Positions 6,839 through 16,323 are shown, counted from the first letter of the stretch. The stretch is 23,793 bases of DNA from Syntrophaceae bacterium UBA4778 (GCA_002403175.1 DHHG01000062.1:1-23793); one strand, 5' to 3'. The notes: generated by a model not told the origin, from the letters alone. Numbers and translations: made by a program.

Positions 6839-8935
6839 ATGCACAAATTCTTTTTTCCCGGCAGTCTGGTGGTGTTCGGTGCCTCTACAAACAGAAATAA
6901 GCTGGGATCGATCGTTCTTCTGAGTAATAAACAGCATCATTACCGAGGCAACCTTTACGGCATCGGGAGCCAGGAAGGGGACCTTGAAGGCATCCATATT
7001 TATGCGGATGTTGAAAGCCTTCCCGAAATACCGGATGTAGCAGTATTGGTGACACCTGCCAGCAGCATTCCAGAATTGATGGAAGCATGCGGCCGCAAGG
7101 GGATTGACCGCATCATCATCGAATCGGGGGGATTCAGTGAATATTCTCACAACGACCATTCCCTTGAGGATCAGATTCTGGCCATCGCCGAAAAATACCG
7201 GATGAAGATCATCGGCCCGAACTGTATCGGAGTGATCAATTTCGATATCGGGATGATGACACCTTTCGTTTTCTACAAGGATTCGCCTATCGGCGGGCGC
7301 GTGGCACTGATTGCTCAGAGCGGAGGGATCGGAGAAGCCTACATGCGCTTGATTGAAGGGCATGGTGTCAAGTGCGGTAAATTTGCAGCAACAGGAAATA
7401 AGCTTCAGCTGGACGAAACCGATTTTCTGGATTATTTCATCCATGACAAAGATACAGACATTATCGCTTTTTATCTTGAAGGATTCAAGCGGGGGCGGGA
7501 TTTTTTCGAACTCGCCCGACGCTCTCCGAAACCGATCGTCATCCAGAAATCCAACAGAAGTCCGGTAAGCGCAAAGATAGCGCAATCACATACAACGGCC
7601 CTTTCCAGCGATGACGAGGTCGTCGATAGCGCTTTTCATCAGGCTGCGATCATCCGGGCGGAAAGTGAAATCGACTGCATTCACGCCGTCCAGATGCTCC
7701 AGATTCCTCTCATGAAGGGAAGGCGAGTTGCAGTCCTCTCCCGATCGGGCGGACATGCTGTCATTTCAGCCGATGCCTGTGCCCGGTTCGGATTTGAGAT
7801 GGTCCCCTTTCCTCCCGTGTTTTTTGAGAACCTGAAAACAATCTATAACAGCAGGGTAGTGGTGCATCAGAACCCGCTGGATCTGGGCGAAATATTCGAT
7901 TACACGCTTTTCACAGGCATTCTGGAAGAAGTCCTGAAACTGGATGAAGTCGATGGTGTACTGTTCAATCACGTTTATTCCAATCTCTACGAGGTCGAGA
8001 TGTCTCGTAGCTTTCTGGCGAGCGTGGAAAAACTCGGCAACCAATACGGCAAACCAGTCGCGATCGCCGTCGTTTCCGATCGTGAAGAGGTTGTCAGCCT
8101 ATCCAAGCATCAGGCCTATCCGGTTTACAGGCACCCACTGGAATCAGCTTTTGCCCTTCATGTATCGGCCAGCTATTATGAACGGAAACTGCAACGGGAC
8201 AACAGGGGTCCGGAACCTGTTTACGATATGAATTTGGATGCCATCCGGTCCATTATCGAACACTGCCATGATAACCGGAGGATTGCCCTGACCAATGAAG
8301 CGCTTGATATCTGCTCAGCCGCCGGAATCCACCCTATAAAAGGGCAGGTGATACGTGATACCTCCTTGATCGATGGCCTGATTCTTAGATTTCCGGTCGC
8401 ACTGAAGCTCCTTTCCCGCGATGCCTCTCATAAATCCGATATCGGCGGAGTTATTGTGAATATTCGAAATCGAAAAGCCTTGATCAGAGCCGTTTCCGAT
8501 ATGCGGGAAACCGTGATGAAAAAAATCTCGAATCTGAATATCGATGGATATCTCGTTCAGGAAATGGCGCCGGAAGGGACGGAGTGTTTTGTCGGTGGGC
8601 GGAGAGATCCGTCGTTCGGACCTGTCGTGGTAGTCGGATTAGGCGGCATTTTTATCGAGGTGTTTAAGGACACTGCTATCCGCTTGGCCCCGGTTACCAA
8701 ACTGGAAGCATGGGATATGCTGAAGAATTTAAAGGCCTACCCGCTTTTAAAGGGGACTAGGGGGAAGGGATGCGCCGATATGGCCGCCCTGGTCGAAATC
8801 ATTTGCCGTGTTTCAAGCTTGTTGACGGCCTGCCCCGAAATCGCCGAACTCGATCTCAATCCCGTTATCGTACATTCAGACGGGAAAGGCGTTTCCATTG
8901 TAGATGCCCGGATATTCTTCGATAGCCGGAATTGA
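6839..8935 (+). CDS. ADP-forming acyl-CoA synthetase (acetate-CoA ligase type), fused alpha-beta chain
   Basis: This 698-residue nucleoside-diphosphate-forming acyl-CoA synthetase (ACD) makes ATP from an acyl-CoA, ADP and phosphate, or runs in reverse. Domains in order: CoA-binding Rossmann domain with V-F-G-A-S (12-16); succinyl-CoA-synthetase-like domain with G-P-N-C-I-G-V (126-132) and A-Q-S-G-G-I-G (159-165); catalytic phosphohistidine H251 in Q-S-H-T-T-A-L; second flavodoxin-like domain with S-R-S-G-G-H (301-306); C-terminal ATP-grasp (about 470-698) with A-L-K-L-L-S and S-H-K-S-D-I-G-G-V (530-538), the V-V-V-G-L-G-G-I-F segment and E-L-D-L-N-P-V (670-676). AGGAGG lies 8 bases before the ATG. 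The acyl group is unknown. Next to a CoA-ester dehydratase it would supply either substrate activation or terminal energy conservation. It converges with the GT39 gene, 18 bases apart. Confidence 0.9.
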   Translation: MHKFFFPGSLVVFGASTNRNKLGSIVLLSNKQHHYRGNLYGIGSQEGDLEGIHIYADVESLPEIPDVAVLVTPASSIPELMEACGRKGIDRIIIESGGFSEYSHNDHSLEDQILAIAEKYRMKIIGPNCIGVINFDIGMMTPFVFYKDSPIGGRVALIAQSGGIGEAYMRLIEGHGVKCGKFAATGNKLQLDETDFLDYFIHDKDTDIIAFYLEGFKRGRDFFELARRSPKPIVIQKSNRSPVSAKIAQSHTTALSSDDEVVDSAFHQAAIIRAESEIDCIHAVQMLQIPLMKGRRVAVLSRSGGHAVISADACARFGFEMVPFPPVFFENLKTIYNSRVVVHQNPLDLGEIFDYTLFTGILEEVLKLDEVDGVLFNHVYSNLYEVEMSRSFLASVEKLGNQYGKPVAIAVVSDREEVVSLSKHQAYPVYRHPLESAFALHVSASYYERKLQRDNRGPEPVYDMNLDAIRSIIEHCHDNRRIALTNEALDICSAAGIHPIKGQVIRDTSLIDGLILRFPVALKLLSRDASHKSDIGGVIVNIRNRKALIRAVSDMRETVMKKISNLNIDGYLVQEMAPEGTECFVGGRRDPSFGPVVVVGLGGIFIEVFKDTAIRLAPVTKLEAWDMLKNLKAYPLLKGTRGKGCADMAALVEIICRVSSLLTACPEIAELDLNPVIVHSDGKGVSIVDARIFFDSRN

Positions 8936-8953
8936 AGAACGCTTTTCAGGATT

Positions 8954-10537
8954 TCACGGCTCAGTGTGTCTATCGGCTCGGGCCTGCAGGAATCGAAAAT
9001 GATTATCCCCGGGAAGAGAGTCACCTTTTCCTGTGTTTTTCATAACCGGCCTGCTCCGGCTGGGATCAATCTCGTAAAGATAAAATTTCTCATCCGTCAG
9101 AATGCAGCGGGCAAACTCTTTTATCAGAACGAGGTTTTCCCGCTCTTCCGGTTCAAGCTCATAATTCAAGATAACGAGCACCTTTTTCTGCCGTGCGTGT
9201 TCCATCTCATTGGCAAGCTCAACAATCTGAAATGGAGTCAGGATCTCAGCGCGCTCATTATTCCAGACAACATAGGTGGCCTCTCTTCGGATCACAAGAT
9301 GATACAGCGGCTTTCCCAGATGGCCGGAAACGGTCGCCAGTGCCCAATCTCTGTCGCCCATAATTACACGATCCTCAAGCCCGTGCTCTCTGATATAGGA
9401 AGCAACCGCTTTTCCTGCCGTGAACGGATAATTCCAGGATAGATAGGACGCCAGGACGCCGGCTATTACCTGTGAGGTCAGAATGCAGACGATAAATATT
9501 TTTTCTGCCTTTTCGGACAACAGACGAAACGGCCTGGGCTTGGTTTGATCACAGGCATAGAGAACAAGACACATCACAAATAGGATGTATTGATGCCCGA
9601 AATGTCTCATTTGACCAACGAGAATAAAATAGGAAAAGATCAGCAAGGAAAGGGTTCCCAACGAATATAGATAAAATATTTTGCGCTTGGGAAAGAACAT
9701 GGCTATCGACATAGCTATAATACCGAAGGTTAAGCCGCTTCTGACAAAGCGTATTTCCAGGAAATTGGTATCCCAGAAATTCATCTGGAAAATAGGAATG
9801 GGTATATAGCATTTCCATATTGTACGGATAACGGCCGAAAATCTCCATCTATCAAATTCCAGCGGAAGGCAGGCTGGTATTTCGATATAGCTGTCCTGCG
9901 GTGGGGCTATAGTCCACATAGATAGAAACATGCCTGAAAGAATAATTCCTAGATACGCGACTAAAATTCCCGGCCGGGACTTCCAGGATTCTTTTCCCGA
10001 ATATAAATCCATAAGAAGATAGAAAACGATCAAGGAAGCCATAATGATTCCTTGCGTGCTGGAAAGGCAGAGTAGAAAGAGCAATAGAGCTATCGAGAGG
10101 TATCGTTTTCGCTCGGCGGTAATCATGAAGAGCAGAATATTGCAGAGGAGGAATCCGACTGCATAGTTTCTGCTAATGGCCAGAAACTCGAATAGTGGGA
10201 AATAACCGAATATCATGAGGGCTCTTTGCCACCAAGGTAATGGAAAGCGCAGGATCAGATAGGCCGAACCACAAGCGATCACTAAATGCAAAATCTGCAT
10301 GGAAATCGGGTCACCGGAAAACCGGGTTACAGCATAAAGCAATATGTGCCATAAGGGAGGGTGTCCCTCAAATTTCATTCGTTCCAGCATGTCCGGAATA
10401 GAGACACTCTCTTTTGCTATCAGAAATGCTTGAAATTCATCACGCCAGATTTCATGCGCCAGAATGTTGACTATCCCTACTAAAACGAAAAGAATAAAGA
10501 CTATCCTTTCTTTTCGGGTGAAAGGTGAAACGTTCAT
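8954..10537 (-). CDS. Multi-pass membrane glycosyltransferase, GT39/PMT-like
   Basis: This 527-residue integral membrane protein has about ten or eleven hydrophobic helices across residues 10-390 and a soluble C-terminal domain facing the periplasm. The first periplasmic loop carries W-R-D-E (31-34), matching the Asp-Glu catalytic motif of the GT-C fold in ArnT/PMT proteins, followed by G-H-P-P-L-W-H, also typical. Members transfer a sugar from a polyprenyl-phosphate carrier to a protein, lipid A or glycan outside the inner membrane; acceptor and sugar cannot be read. The ATG at 10537 has only a weak GAGATGA ribosome site. It is transcribed away from the GtrA operon, which ends in a second GT39-like gene, and it converges on the acyl-CoA synthetase gene with no clear terminator between. 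The two GT39 proteins share topology and the D-E motif but are not close copies. Confidence 0.75.
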   Translation of the reverse strand: MNVSPFTRKERIVFILFVLVGIVNILAHEIWRDEFQAFLIAKESVSIPDMLERMKFEGHPPLWHILLYAVTRFSGDPISMQILHLVIACGSAYLILRFPLPWWQRALMIFGYFPLFEFLAISRNYAVGFLLCNILLFMITAERKRYLSIALLLFLLCLSSTQGIIMASLIVFYLLMDLYSGKESWKSRPGILVAYLGIILSGMFLSMWTIAPPQDSYIEIPACLPLEFDRWRFSAVIRTIWKCYIPIPIFQMNFWDTNFLEIRFVRSGLTFGIIAMSIAMFFPKRKIFYLYSLGTLSLLIFSYFILVGQMRHFGHQYILFVMCLVLYACDQTKPRPFRLLSEKAEKIFIVCILTSQVIAGVLASYLSWNYPFTAGKAVASYIREHGLEDRVIMGDRDWALATVSGHLGKPLYHLVIRREATYVVWNNERAEILTPFQIVELANEMEHARQKKVLVILNYELEPEERENLVLIKEFARCILTDEKFYLYEIDPSRSRPVMKNTGKGDSLPGDNHFRFLQARADRHTEP

Positions 10538-10857
10538 TATCGATCATCTCATTGATTGATTGGAATTTCCGGAATGATCGTCCCCGGAGGAGCCGGCGGA
10601 AATATAACCGCATGTGTCTCATACATAGTAAGAGACATGCATTAATTATAAAACCGCATGAATATCTGAAATTCGCATTCCAAAAAGGAACGCATGCCTT
10701 CAGGGAAAAACCTGTCTATTTAGGGAGTTCGCTTAGATAACAAAATTTTTCTACGCCTGTTACGTTGCCTTCGTTTGTATGATGCTCATAACCTAAGTTA
10801 ATGTAGTAAGGCATCTCCGGATTTATAGAATCTTATTGAATTTGCCGAGTTTGTCCG
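10538..10857. other. Divergent intergenic region with two inverted repeats
   Basis: No gene is supported. Two palindromic elements stand out. ATTTCCG (10565-10571) pairs with CGGAAAT (10597-10603) around a GC-rich 25-base interior. GCA-TG-TGTCTC (10610-10620) pairs with GAGACATGC (10632-10640) as a nine-pair stem with a two-base bulge and an 11-base loop. They lie in the leader or promoter of the minus-strand GT39 gene and could be operator or attenuator elements. Short frames here (71 and 61 codons) have no ribosome site. Confidence 0.4.
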
Positions 10858-10886
10858 TTGAAAGTTGTTTTTTAACTGACTATAAT
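10858..10886 (+). promoter_or_regulatory. Near-consensus sigma-70 promoter for the GtrA operon
   Basis: The -35 TTGAAA (10858-10863, five of six consensus bases) is followed by exactly 17 bases and a perfect -10 TATAAT (10881-10886). The predicted transcript would start near 10893, leaving a leader of about 130 bases before GtrA. This is the best vegetative promoter I can see in the window. Confidence 0.7.
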
Positions 10887-11022
10887 TGTTCCAGTATCAG
10901 ATGCTATTTTCCCCATTCTCCCGTACGGATATTTTCAAATCCCGTTCAATCCCTCCGGCTGTTCTGCACTCTTCGACTCACGTTTCGGTATTTAAAAATT
11001 CTTAAGCTACACCCCCGGTAAA

Positions 11023-11433
11023 ATGAACAACACATGGCTGAAAGGATCAACGGATACTTTGTCTGTTCAATTATTCCGCTATACCCTTGTCGGCGGAGTG
11101 GCATTTTTGGTCGATATCGGCTCTTTAGGCGCGGCGGTTGAAGTATTGCACATCAATTATCTTGTATCAGCCGCCATGGCCTTTTTATTTGGACTCTTAA
11201 CAAATTATGCTTTGAGCATTCTATGGGTATTCAATCACAGAAAATCACAAAGCAGGTTAAATGAATTTCTGATCTTTTCGATTATCGGTGCAGCCGGATT
11301 GGGTCTCAATGAGTTGTTTATCTGGATTTTTACGGAACTGCTTTTATTTCATTATTTAGTATCGAAACTATTTTCCACAGTATTTGTCTATCTCTGGAAT
11401 TTTTTTGCTCGAAAATACGCTCTTTTCAGCTGA
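11023..11433 (+). CDS. GtrA-family membrane protein (putative lipid-linked sugar flippase)
   Basis: This 136-residue protein has four hydrophobic helices (about 18-40, 44-66, 81-103 and 107-130). The N-terminal [13 protein letters not shown] signature, N-Y on helix 2, W-V-F and the C-terminal W-N-F-F-A-R-K-Y are all typical of GtrA. Family members are thought to flip polyprenyl-phosphate-linked sugars across the inner membrane for periplasmic glycosyltransferases, which fits the GT39-like genes on both sides. The ribosome site is poor (only GGTAA just upstream). A 28-base gap separates it from the FAD oxidoreductase gene, so they form one operon. A polyprenyl-phosphate sugar synthase (GT2), the usual partner, is not in this window. 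Confidence 0.85.
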   Translation: MNNTWLKGSTDTLSVQLFRYTLVGGVAFLVDIGSLGAAVEVLHINYLVSAAMAFLFGLLTNYALSILWVFNHRKSQSRLNEFLIFSIIGAAGLGLNELFIWIFTELLLFHYLVSKLFSTVFVYLWNFFARKYALFS

Positions 11434-11461
11434 TGGCATCCCCGATTTGGAGGATTTGGAT

Positions 11462-13036
11462 ATGGAGAACGATAAGAAAGCAATCATTATCGGCGCAGGG
11501 CCTGCCGGATTAACTGCAGGCTACGAATTGGTTTCAAGGACATCGATCACCCCCACCATCTTTGAAGCGACCGCCGATATAGGCGGTATTTCCAAAACAG
11601 TGAATTTTAAAGGTAATCGAATAGATATTGGCGGACATCGCTTCTTTTCCAAATCGGATATAGTCATGCAATGGTGGCAATCTCTTCTCCCGCTTCAGGG
11701 TGCACCATCAAAGGATGATGCGATGCTGGGACGAGAGGTTGTGATCTCAAAAGAAAAAAATGCGCCCGATCCCGAGAAAACCGACGAAGTCATGCTGGTT
11801 CGAAGGCGTTTATCCCGGATTTTCTTCCTCAGGAAATTTTTCGATTATCCTGTTTCTCTCAATTTGAAAACCATTCTGAACCTCGGAATTGCACGAATAG
11901 GACGGATAGGATTCAGCTACACATCAAGCCGCCTCTTTCCTATCCGGAAGGAAACATCTCTGGAGGATTTTTTTATCAATCGCTTCGGCCGGGAATTATA
12001 CCGGACATTTTTCAAGGATTATACGGAAAAGGTTTGGGGGGTTCCCTGTACTGAAATAAAGCCGGAATGGGGGGCACAGAGGATTAAAGGACTTTCCATC
12101 TCAAAGGCCATCATCCATGCCTTAAAACAGATTTTTGTAAAACCGAACTCACTCGAACAGAAAAAAATAGAAACCAGCCTCATTGAACAATTCATGTACC
12201 CAAAACTCGGCCCTGGTCAAATGTGGGAGACTGTAGCGGAAGAAATCCAACAGCGCAGGGGTGAGATTGCAATGGAGCACACGGTGACCATGCTGGAAAG
12301 CAATGGAAACCGAATTCTTTCCGCTATTGTCCAGGACAAAAATGGAAATCGAAAAAAAATAAATGGTGATTTTTTCTTCTCAACCATGCCGGTCCGGGAT
12401 CTGATTCGCGCTATGGGCGACAAGGTTCCGCCTGAAGTTAAAAACATCGCAGAGGGGCTTTCATATAGAAACTTCATTACCGTCGGACTGCTCCTAACGG
12501 AGCTAAAAATAAAAAATGGAACCGATTTCAAAACGATCAATCAAATCATTCCTGACAATTGGATTTACGTGCAGGAAAGTGATGTGAAGCTCGGCCGCAT
12601 TCAGATTTTCAATAACTGGAGTCCTTATCTCGTCAAAGATCCGAACAAGGTTTGGATCGGGCTGGAATATTTTTGTAACGAAGGGGATTCCCTCTGGACC
12701 AAGTCGGATGATGAAATGGCCGAACTGGCAATAGAGGAATTAATAAAAATCGGAATGATTGAAAAAAAGCATGTTCTGGATCATGTCACTATTCGGATGC
12801 CGAATACCTATCCCGGATATTTTGGCACTTACGAACATTTCGACCAAATAAGAAATTTTACAGACCAATATGAGAATCTGTTTCTGATTGGCCGAAACGG
12901 AATGCACCGCTACAACAACCAGGATCACTCTATGCTGACTGCAATGGCCGCAGTAGAGAATATTATTCATGGTGTGAAATCGAAAGAGAATATCTGGAAC
13001 GTGAATGTTGAAGACGATTATCACGAAGAGAAATAA
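11462..13036 (+). CDS. NAD(P)/FAD-dependent oxidoreductase (amine-oxidase / UDP-galactopyranose-mutase-like fold)
   Basis: This 524-residue protein opens with a dinucleotide motif [10 protein letters not shown] (8-17), E35 at the end of beta-2 for the FAD ribose, and the G-G-I-S-K-T loop (41-46), followed by G-G-H-R-F-F-S-K (57-64). The last 60 residues hold the C-terminal FAD-binding strand, [19 protein letters not shown]. Relatives are found in sugar and envelope clusters beside GtrA and GT39 genes, and include protoporphyrinogen-oxidase- and UDP-galactopyranose-mutase-like flavoproteins. The precise substrate is unknown, though a lipid-linked sugar or UDP-sugar is plausible. The ATG at 11462 has GGAGG 8 bases upstream; an in-frame ATG at 11384 inside the GtrA gene would add 26 residues with no motif. 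The 3' end overlaps the next gene by 32 bases. Confidence 0.85.
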   Translation: MENDKKAIIIGAGPAGLTAGYELVSRTSITPTIFEATADIGGISKTVNFKGNRIDIGGHRFFSKSDIVMQWWQSLLPLQGAPSKDDAMLGREVVISKEKNAPDPEKTDEVMLVRRRLSRIFFLRKFFDYPVSLNLKTILNLGIARIGRIGFSYTSSRLFPIRKETSLEDFFINRFGRELYRTFFKDYTEKVWGVPCTEIKPEWGAQRIKGLSISKAIIHALKQIFVKPNSLEQKKIETSLIEQFMYPKLGPGQMWETVAEEIQQRRGEIAMEHTVTMLESNGNRILSAIVQDKNGNRKKINGDFFFSTMPVRDLIRAMGDKVPPEVKNIAEGLSYRNFITVGLLLTELKIKNGTDFKTINQIIPDNWIYVQESDVKLGRIQIFNNWSPYLVKDPNKVWIGLEYFCNEGDSLWTKSDDEMAELAIEELIKIGMIEKKHVLDHVTIRMPNTYPGYFGTYEHFDQIRNFTDQYENLFLIGRNGMHRYNNQDHSMLTAMAAVENIIHGVKSKENIWNVNVEDDYHEEK

Positions 13037-14558
13037 ACTCCGTGAACATCTCGCACTCTCACTGATACTGGTCATCGCATCATTTCTGCTTTTCTCCAAT
13101 CTTGGCAGCCATTATCTCTGGCAGGATGAAGCGGAAACTGCTCTGGTGGGCGCAACCATTTTGGATCGTGGTTACCCGATCGGTACCGACGGGAGAAACT
13201 CTTTCTCACAGGATTCCCTGGGTGATAAAAGAAAATACGATCCTTGGAGATTGCATCCCTGGCTGCAGTTCTATTTTGTAGCAGGCTCTTTCTCCATTTT
13301 GGGACCGAGTACTCTTTCCGCACGGCTGCCCTTTGCTCTCATCGGGTTAGGCGTTATCATTGCGACATATTTTTTTACCCGATCAATATTCAGAAATGGA
13401 TCGGTCGCCTTGATAGCCGCCACTCTTTTGTCATTTTCAATTCCCTTTTTGATTCTCTCACGACAAAGCCGATATTACAGCGCTCTCATGCTCTTTTCCA
13501 TTCTGACATTCTGGAGTTATTTTCTTTTGATAAGGGGCAGCAAAAAGGCATTCCCAGCCTTTATCGCCGCCTCAACACTGTGCTTTCATTCTTTCTATCC
13601 TACCCTTCTGATACTCTTGGGAGTCCTCTGCTTGCATAGCGTTCTGTTTTATCGTCATAAGCTGAAATCTCTCTTCAAGGCTCTTGCCCTGTTTGCTCTG
13701 ATCAATCTTCCCTGGTTTATCTGGTTCAGAGCATATCCGGGAATCCGCAGAAATGTGTCTAATCCGTCAAGAATCATTGAGCAATTGACAGCAATCTCCT
13801 CTGAGATATTTGAATATGTCTTCCCCCCATGGATGCTTATTATCGCATTGGCACTGATTATGATTCATATCCTGAGTCCTCGTAAAATCAATATGCCCTT
13901 AAGAGAATGGTGGAGTCCCGCTTTCTTGCTTGCATCGGCAAGTCTGATCATGGTCGCAGCATATTCAGTTCCCGCCCATTCCTTTTTTCGTTATCTGTCT
14001 CCTGTCATTCCCTTCCTGAGCATTCTTTCCGCCCTCATTATCTATGCGGCATTTAAAGTGCAACGACTTTTCGGATTTTTGATTATTACTCTTCTGATCT
14101 GGATGCAGCCCCTCCATGATTTCTACTTTGAGCTCACGCACGATTACCAGGGTCCCATGAAGGGCATTGCGCATTATTTAAACCAGCATGCCGCGCAGAA
14201 TGATCTTGTGCTGATCACCTATGGAGACCTTACATTGAAATTTTATACAAAGCTGAGGGTTTTGGGAGGATATACAGGTGAAAATCTCGAACCGGCACGA
14301 AATGCAAACTGGATTGTTATCAGAAAACATATGAACAGTCCTTATGAAATTCCGGTCCGCCGCTTCATTGAGGAGAAAATATCTCTTTCAGATTATGAAA
14401 GAATCCCCATCGATTATCCCGACATTGCTTATGAAAATCGAGAAAGCCCGCATACACATCATTTCAGAACCGTTCAAAGCGAAGATAAGGTTGTAATCTA
14501 TAAAAAATTAAATGGCAATTTTAAAATCCCTATCCTTGCACGCCGTTTCAATAATTAA
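13005..14558 (+). CDS. Multi-pass membrane glycosyltransferase, GT39/PMT-like (second copy in locus)
   Basis: This 517-residue membrane protein has an N-terminal helix (about 16-33) followed by the periplasmic W-Q-D-E-A-E-T-A motif. D41 and E42 are the GT-C Asp-Glu pair. About ten more hydrophobic helices run to residue 375, then a soluble domain. The L-H-P-W-L-Q-F-Y segment near residue 82 corresponds to the H-P-P-L-W motif of relatives. It probably transfers sugar from a polyprenyl-phosphate donor in the periplasm. It starts 32 bases inside the end of the FAD oxidoreductase gene, which indicates translational coupling and makes it the third gene of the GtrA operon. The ribosome site GGAA is modest. 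No terminator with a T-run follows it. Confidence 0.8.
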   Translation: MLKTIITKRNKLREHLALSLILVIASFLLFSNLGSHYLWQDEAETALVGATILDRGYPIGTDGRNSFSQDSLGDKRKYDPWRLHPWLQFYFVAGSFSILGPSTLSARLPFALIGLGVIIATYFFTRSIFRNGSVALIAATLLSFSIPFLILSRQSRYYSALMLFSILTFWSYFLLIRGSKKAFPAFIAASTLCFHSFYPTLLILLGVLCLHSVLFYRHKLKSLFKALALFALINLPWFIWFRAYPGIRRNVSNPSRIIEQLTAISSEIFEYVFPPWMLIIALALIMIHILSPRKINMPLREWWSPAFLLASASLIMVAAYSVPAHSFFRYLSPVIPFLSILSALIIYAAFKVQRLFGFLIITLLIWMQPLHDFYFELTHDYQGPMKGIAHYLNQHAAQNDLVLITYGDLTLKFYTKLRVLGGYTGENLEPARNANWIVIRKHMNSPYEIPVRRFIEEKISLSDYERIPIDYPDIAYENRESPHTHHFRTVQSEDKVVIYKKLNGNFKIPILARRFNN

Positions 14559-15046
14559 AGCATGCTTGCGTTTTCCGGGATTATGCAAACCAAGCAGAAG
14601 GGGCTTTGATTTGGACTGGAGAAGTACTTTACCCTTATCTTATGGGCGGCAACCAGCGCGGGTATATATTTCGGAAAGCTTTACAGGCAAGTGAATTAGA
14701 TGCAGAAAATAAACAGCACTCCAATTTACGGTGGGAATTCGGTAGAGAGCCCACCCGATCACTGAGTGTGAGGTGCGCGAGTCACATTAGAATAAATGGT
14801 CCAAAATCGGGAAGCCTCCGGAACTTACTCCGAAAAGCTTCCATGCACCCCCGATCGGTCTTTTAAAGAAGGTCATGAACCAGGCCCTCTGCGCAATGCA
14901 TTTCGAAAAGAACTCGAAATGCACCAGTCTTGATATTCTGACGTGAAGAAGGGTTCCAGAGGATTTCTTCAGAAATCTTATGTTTACGCCTCCTATCCAG
15001 ACAGTAAAAAATTTGAAGGCAGATGACCTTAGTAGATATGCATTGC
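14559..15046. other. Non-coding gap with four consecutive hairpins; candidate structured RNA or remnant
   Basis: No gene is supported: several 60-86-codon frames overlap here, none with a ribosome site or family likeness. Within 14730-14923 four inverted repeats follow one another: GGTGGG/CCCACC (14730-14735, 14750-14755), TGTGA/TCACA (14767-14771, 14782-14786), GGAAGC/GCTTCC (14810-14815, 14837-14842) with an inner CGGA/TCCG (14819-14822, 14829-14832), and the perfect ten-pair TGCATTTCGA/TCGAAATGCA (14897-14906, 14914-14923) with a 7-base loop. No T-run follows the last one. The strand, if transcribed, is unknown. Confidence 0.35.
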
Positions 15047-15436
15047 TTAGCCTTGGGCTTCTTCAAAATATTCCGGAGCGCACGCCTGAAAGGCCTCGAA
15101 TTCATCCTGAAGCATATCTCTTGTTTTCAATTCAATCCCGGCTATCTCCACAGAATCAGCCTTTTTATGAATCCAATGTCTGGCTTCTTCCAGATCATCA
15201 TTGGAGTATCCCTCCCAAACGACAATGGACAATTCAATGAGTGAATGATTTTCACTTAAATTATATTTCGCCATCTCTTCATTCGATATTTTTCGGGCCC
15301 TGGCTTCCAGACTGTACAATCCGATTTCAGAATCTGCAAATTCTTTTGCACTCTCCAGTACCTCAGGGGCTTCTTCCTCCCGCACAATAAAACTTGCGTC
15401 TATTATTTTAAAATCGCTTATTTTAGAAATGGCCAT
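15047..15436 (-). CDS. Hypothetical acidic cytoplasmic protein
   Basis: I do not recognise a family. The 129-residue product is strongly acidic, with many Glu and Asp, a Glu-rich C-terminus and no signal peptide or membrane helix. It looks like alternating short helices, with aromatic and charged stretches such as V-V-W-E-G-Y and E-A-R-H-W-I-H. Its length and even composition suggest a real small soluble protein. The ATG at 15436 has a weak AGAAGGG-type ribosome site about 11 bases upstream. The 3D-domain lipoprotein gene lies 143 bases upstream on the same strand, but a terminator-like hairpin sits between them, so it is probably transcribed alone. A weak AAGG/CCTT stem followed by a T-rich stretch lies about 35 bases after its stop. 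Confidence 0.6.
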   Translation of the reverse strand: MAISKISDFKIIDASFIVREEEAPEVLESAKEFADSEIGLYSLEARARKISNEEMAKYNLSENHSLIELSIVVWEGYSNDDLEEARHWIHKKADSVEIAGIELKTRDMLQDEFEAFQACAPEYFEEAQG

Positions 15437-15470
15437 AATTCCGTTTCCCTTCTTTAGATGAAATAAATAA

Positions 15471-15494
15471 GCCCTTTGTTCATTTCAGAAGGGC
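15471..15494 (-). terminator. Probable terminator of the 3D-domain lipoprotein gene
   Basis: On the minus strand, GCCCTT (15494-15489) pairs with AAGGGC (15476-15471), extended by a CTG/CA-type pairing towards a 7-base loop, and is followed by TTATTTATTT. It is 85 bases after the lipoprotein stop codon. The tail is broken by A residues, so strength is moderate. Confidence 0.5.
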
Positions 15495-15579
15495 AGGTGG
15501 TATTATAACAGATTTGTCCGGTTCCGTCGCGAATAGTTTCATTTTTTTTGAAATTTTTGTTCTTCCGTTTTCTTTTTAT

Positions 15580-16041
15580 TTACTGTCTCTCAATAATTAT
15601 CTCCAGATAGCGCCTGCCCCACTCCAAGGCATCCTTTAGGTCAGGGAAAAAAACATCAATGTGATCGCCCTTTATCGCTCTTCCGGTATCATGCACCTCC
15701 CCCCAGCCATATCCGGGAACATACATTCTTGTTTTATAGGGATACCTGCTTATATCTGCAGCAATGGTTCCTTTCTTGGCCTTCGTACCATCCGAGGTAA
15801 TACCGACCTGCTTCGGCTTGCCTTCGTTCGGGCCATAGGCATAAACAGGAGGGAAGAGGCAACAGTTGTACCTGTATTTCCATCCGGTTGATTTTTGGCC
15901 GGCATCATATGCGGTAACAAGCATCTGCCGAGTCTCTTTTTTTGGAGTTGGCCTTACAAGAGGAGCAGAGCAGGCATTCAGCAAAAAAATTAAAAAAACA
16001 ATGAATGTCGGGAAAATGTATTTTTTAAGTTCAGAATTCAC
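15580..16041 (-). CDS. Lipoprotein with 3D domain (double-psi beta-barrel, MltA/EntB-like)
   Basis: This 153-residue envelope lipoprotein has a lysine n-region, a hydrophobic core (about 9-21) and a lipobox L21-N22-A23-C24; Asn at -2 is slightly unusual. The C-terminal 3D domain (about 78-150) has the three aspartates that name it: D96 (in T-I-A-A-D), D118 (in V-H-D-T-G) and D129 (in H-I-D-V-F-F). These line the active site in MltA-type lytic transglycosylases. The W-G-R-R near 141 is also typical. It probably binds or cleaves peptidoglycan; the larger domain of MltA is absent, so it resembles the short RlpA-, YabE- or EntB-like forms. It starts with GTG at 16041, with GAGG about 11 bases upstream. 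Later ATG codons would remove the lipobox. Confidence 0.85.
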   Translation of the reverse strand: MNSELKKYIFPTFIVFLIFLLNACSAPLVRPTPKKETRQMLVTAYDAGQKSTGWKYRYNCCLFPPVYAYGPNEGKPKQVGITSDGTKAKKGTIAADISRYPYKTRMYVPGYGWGEVHDTGRAIKGDHIDVFFPDLKDALEWGRRYLEIIIERQ

Positions 16042-16323
16042 GAAGTAAACGCCTCATCACAAGTATGCCTCTTTTGTCATTTTTTATTCACGAAATCAAC
16101 AAAGAAGCTTAAAATCGCATCTGAATAGATTCCGTCCAGGAGTGAAGTAAAATTCCGTCTTAATTAAACACCGTAATTTTAACAACTTACAATGTCAATC
16201 CAACAACATTGCATGGTAATTCCTTCATATTTTCAAACATTTACATTTCAAAGATCATGATTTCAACTACTTACATCATGGTAACTGGAAGGCACATTAA
16301 TTGCTGAAGTTACGTTGTCTGAA
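16042..16323. other. Divergent intergenic region between lipoprotein and secreted-protein genes
   Basis: There is no gene in this stretch. It is A+T-rich and must hold the lipoprotein promoter (minus) and the start of the leader for the next plus-strand gene. CAATGT and ACATTG around 16190-16215 form a six-pair hairpin, and the octamer CATGGTAA occurs twice (near 16213 and 16276); I cannot assign a function to either. Confidence 0.3.

Noticed and set aside
6836..7585. 249-codon open frame on the minus strand
   Set aside because: It lies antisense inside the acyl-CoA synthetase gene, whose domains are clear; no ribosome site or family likeness.
14730..14923. Group II intron end or attC-like site
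   Set aside because: No domain V signature, no reverse transcriptase or integrase nearby, and no matching boundary repeats.
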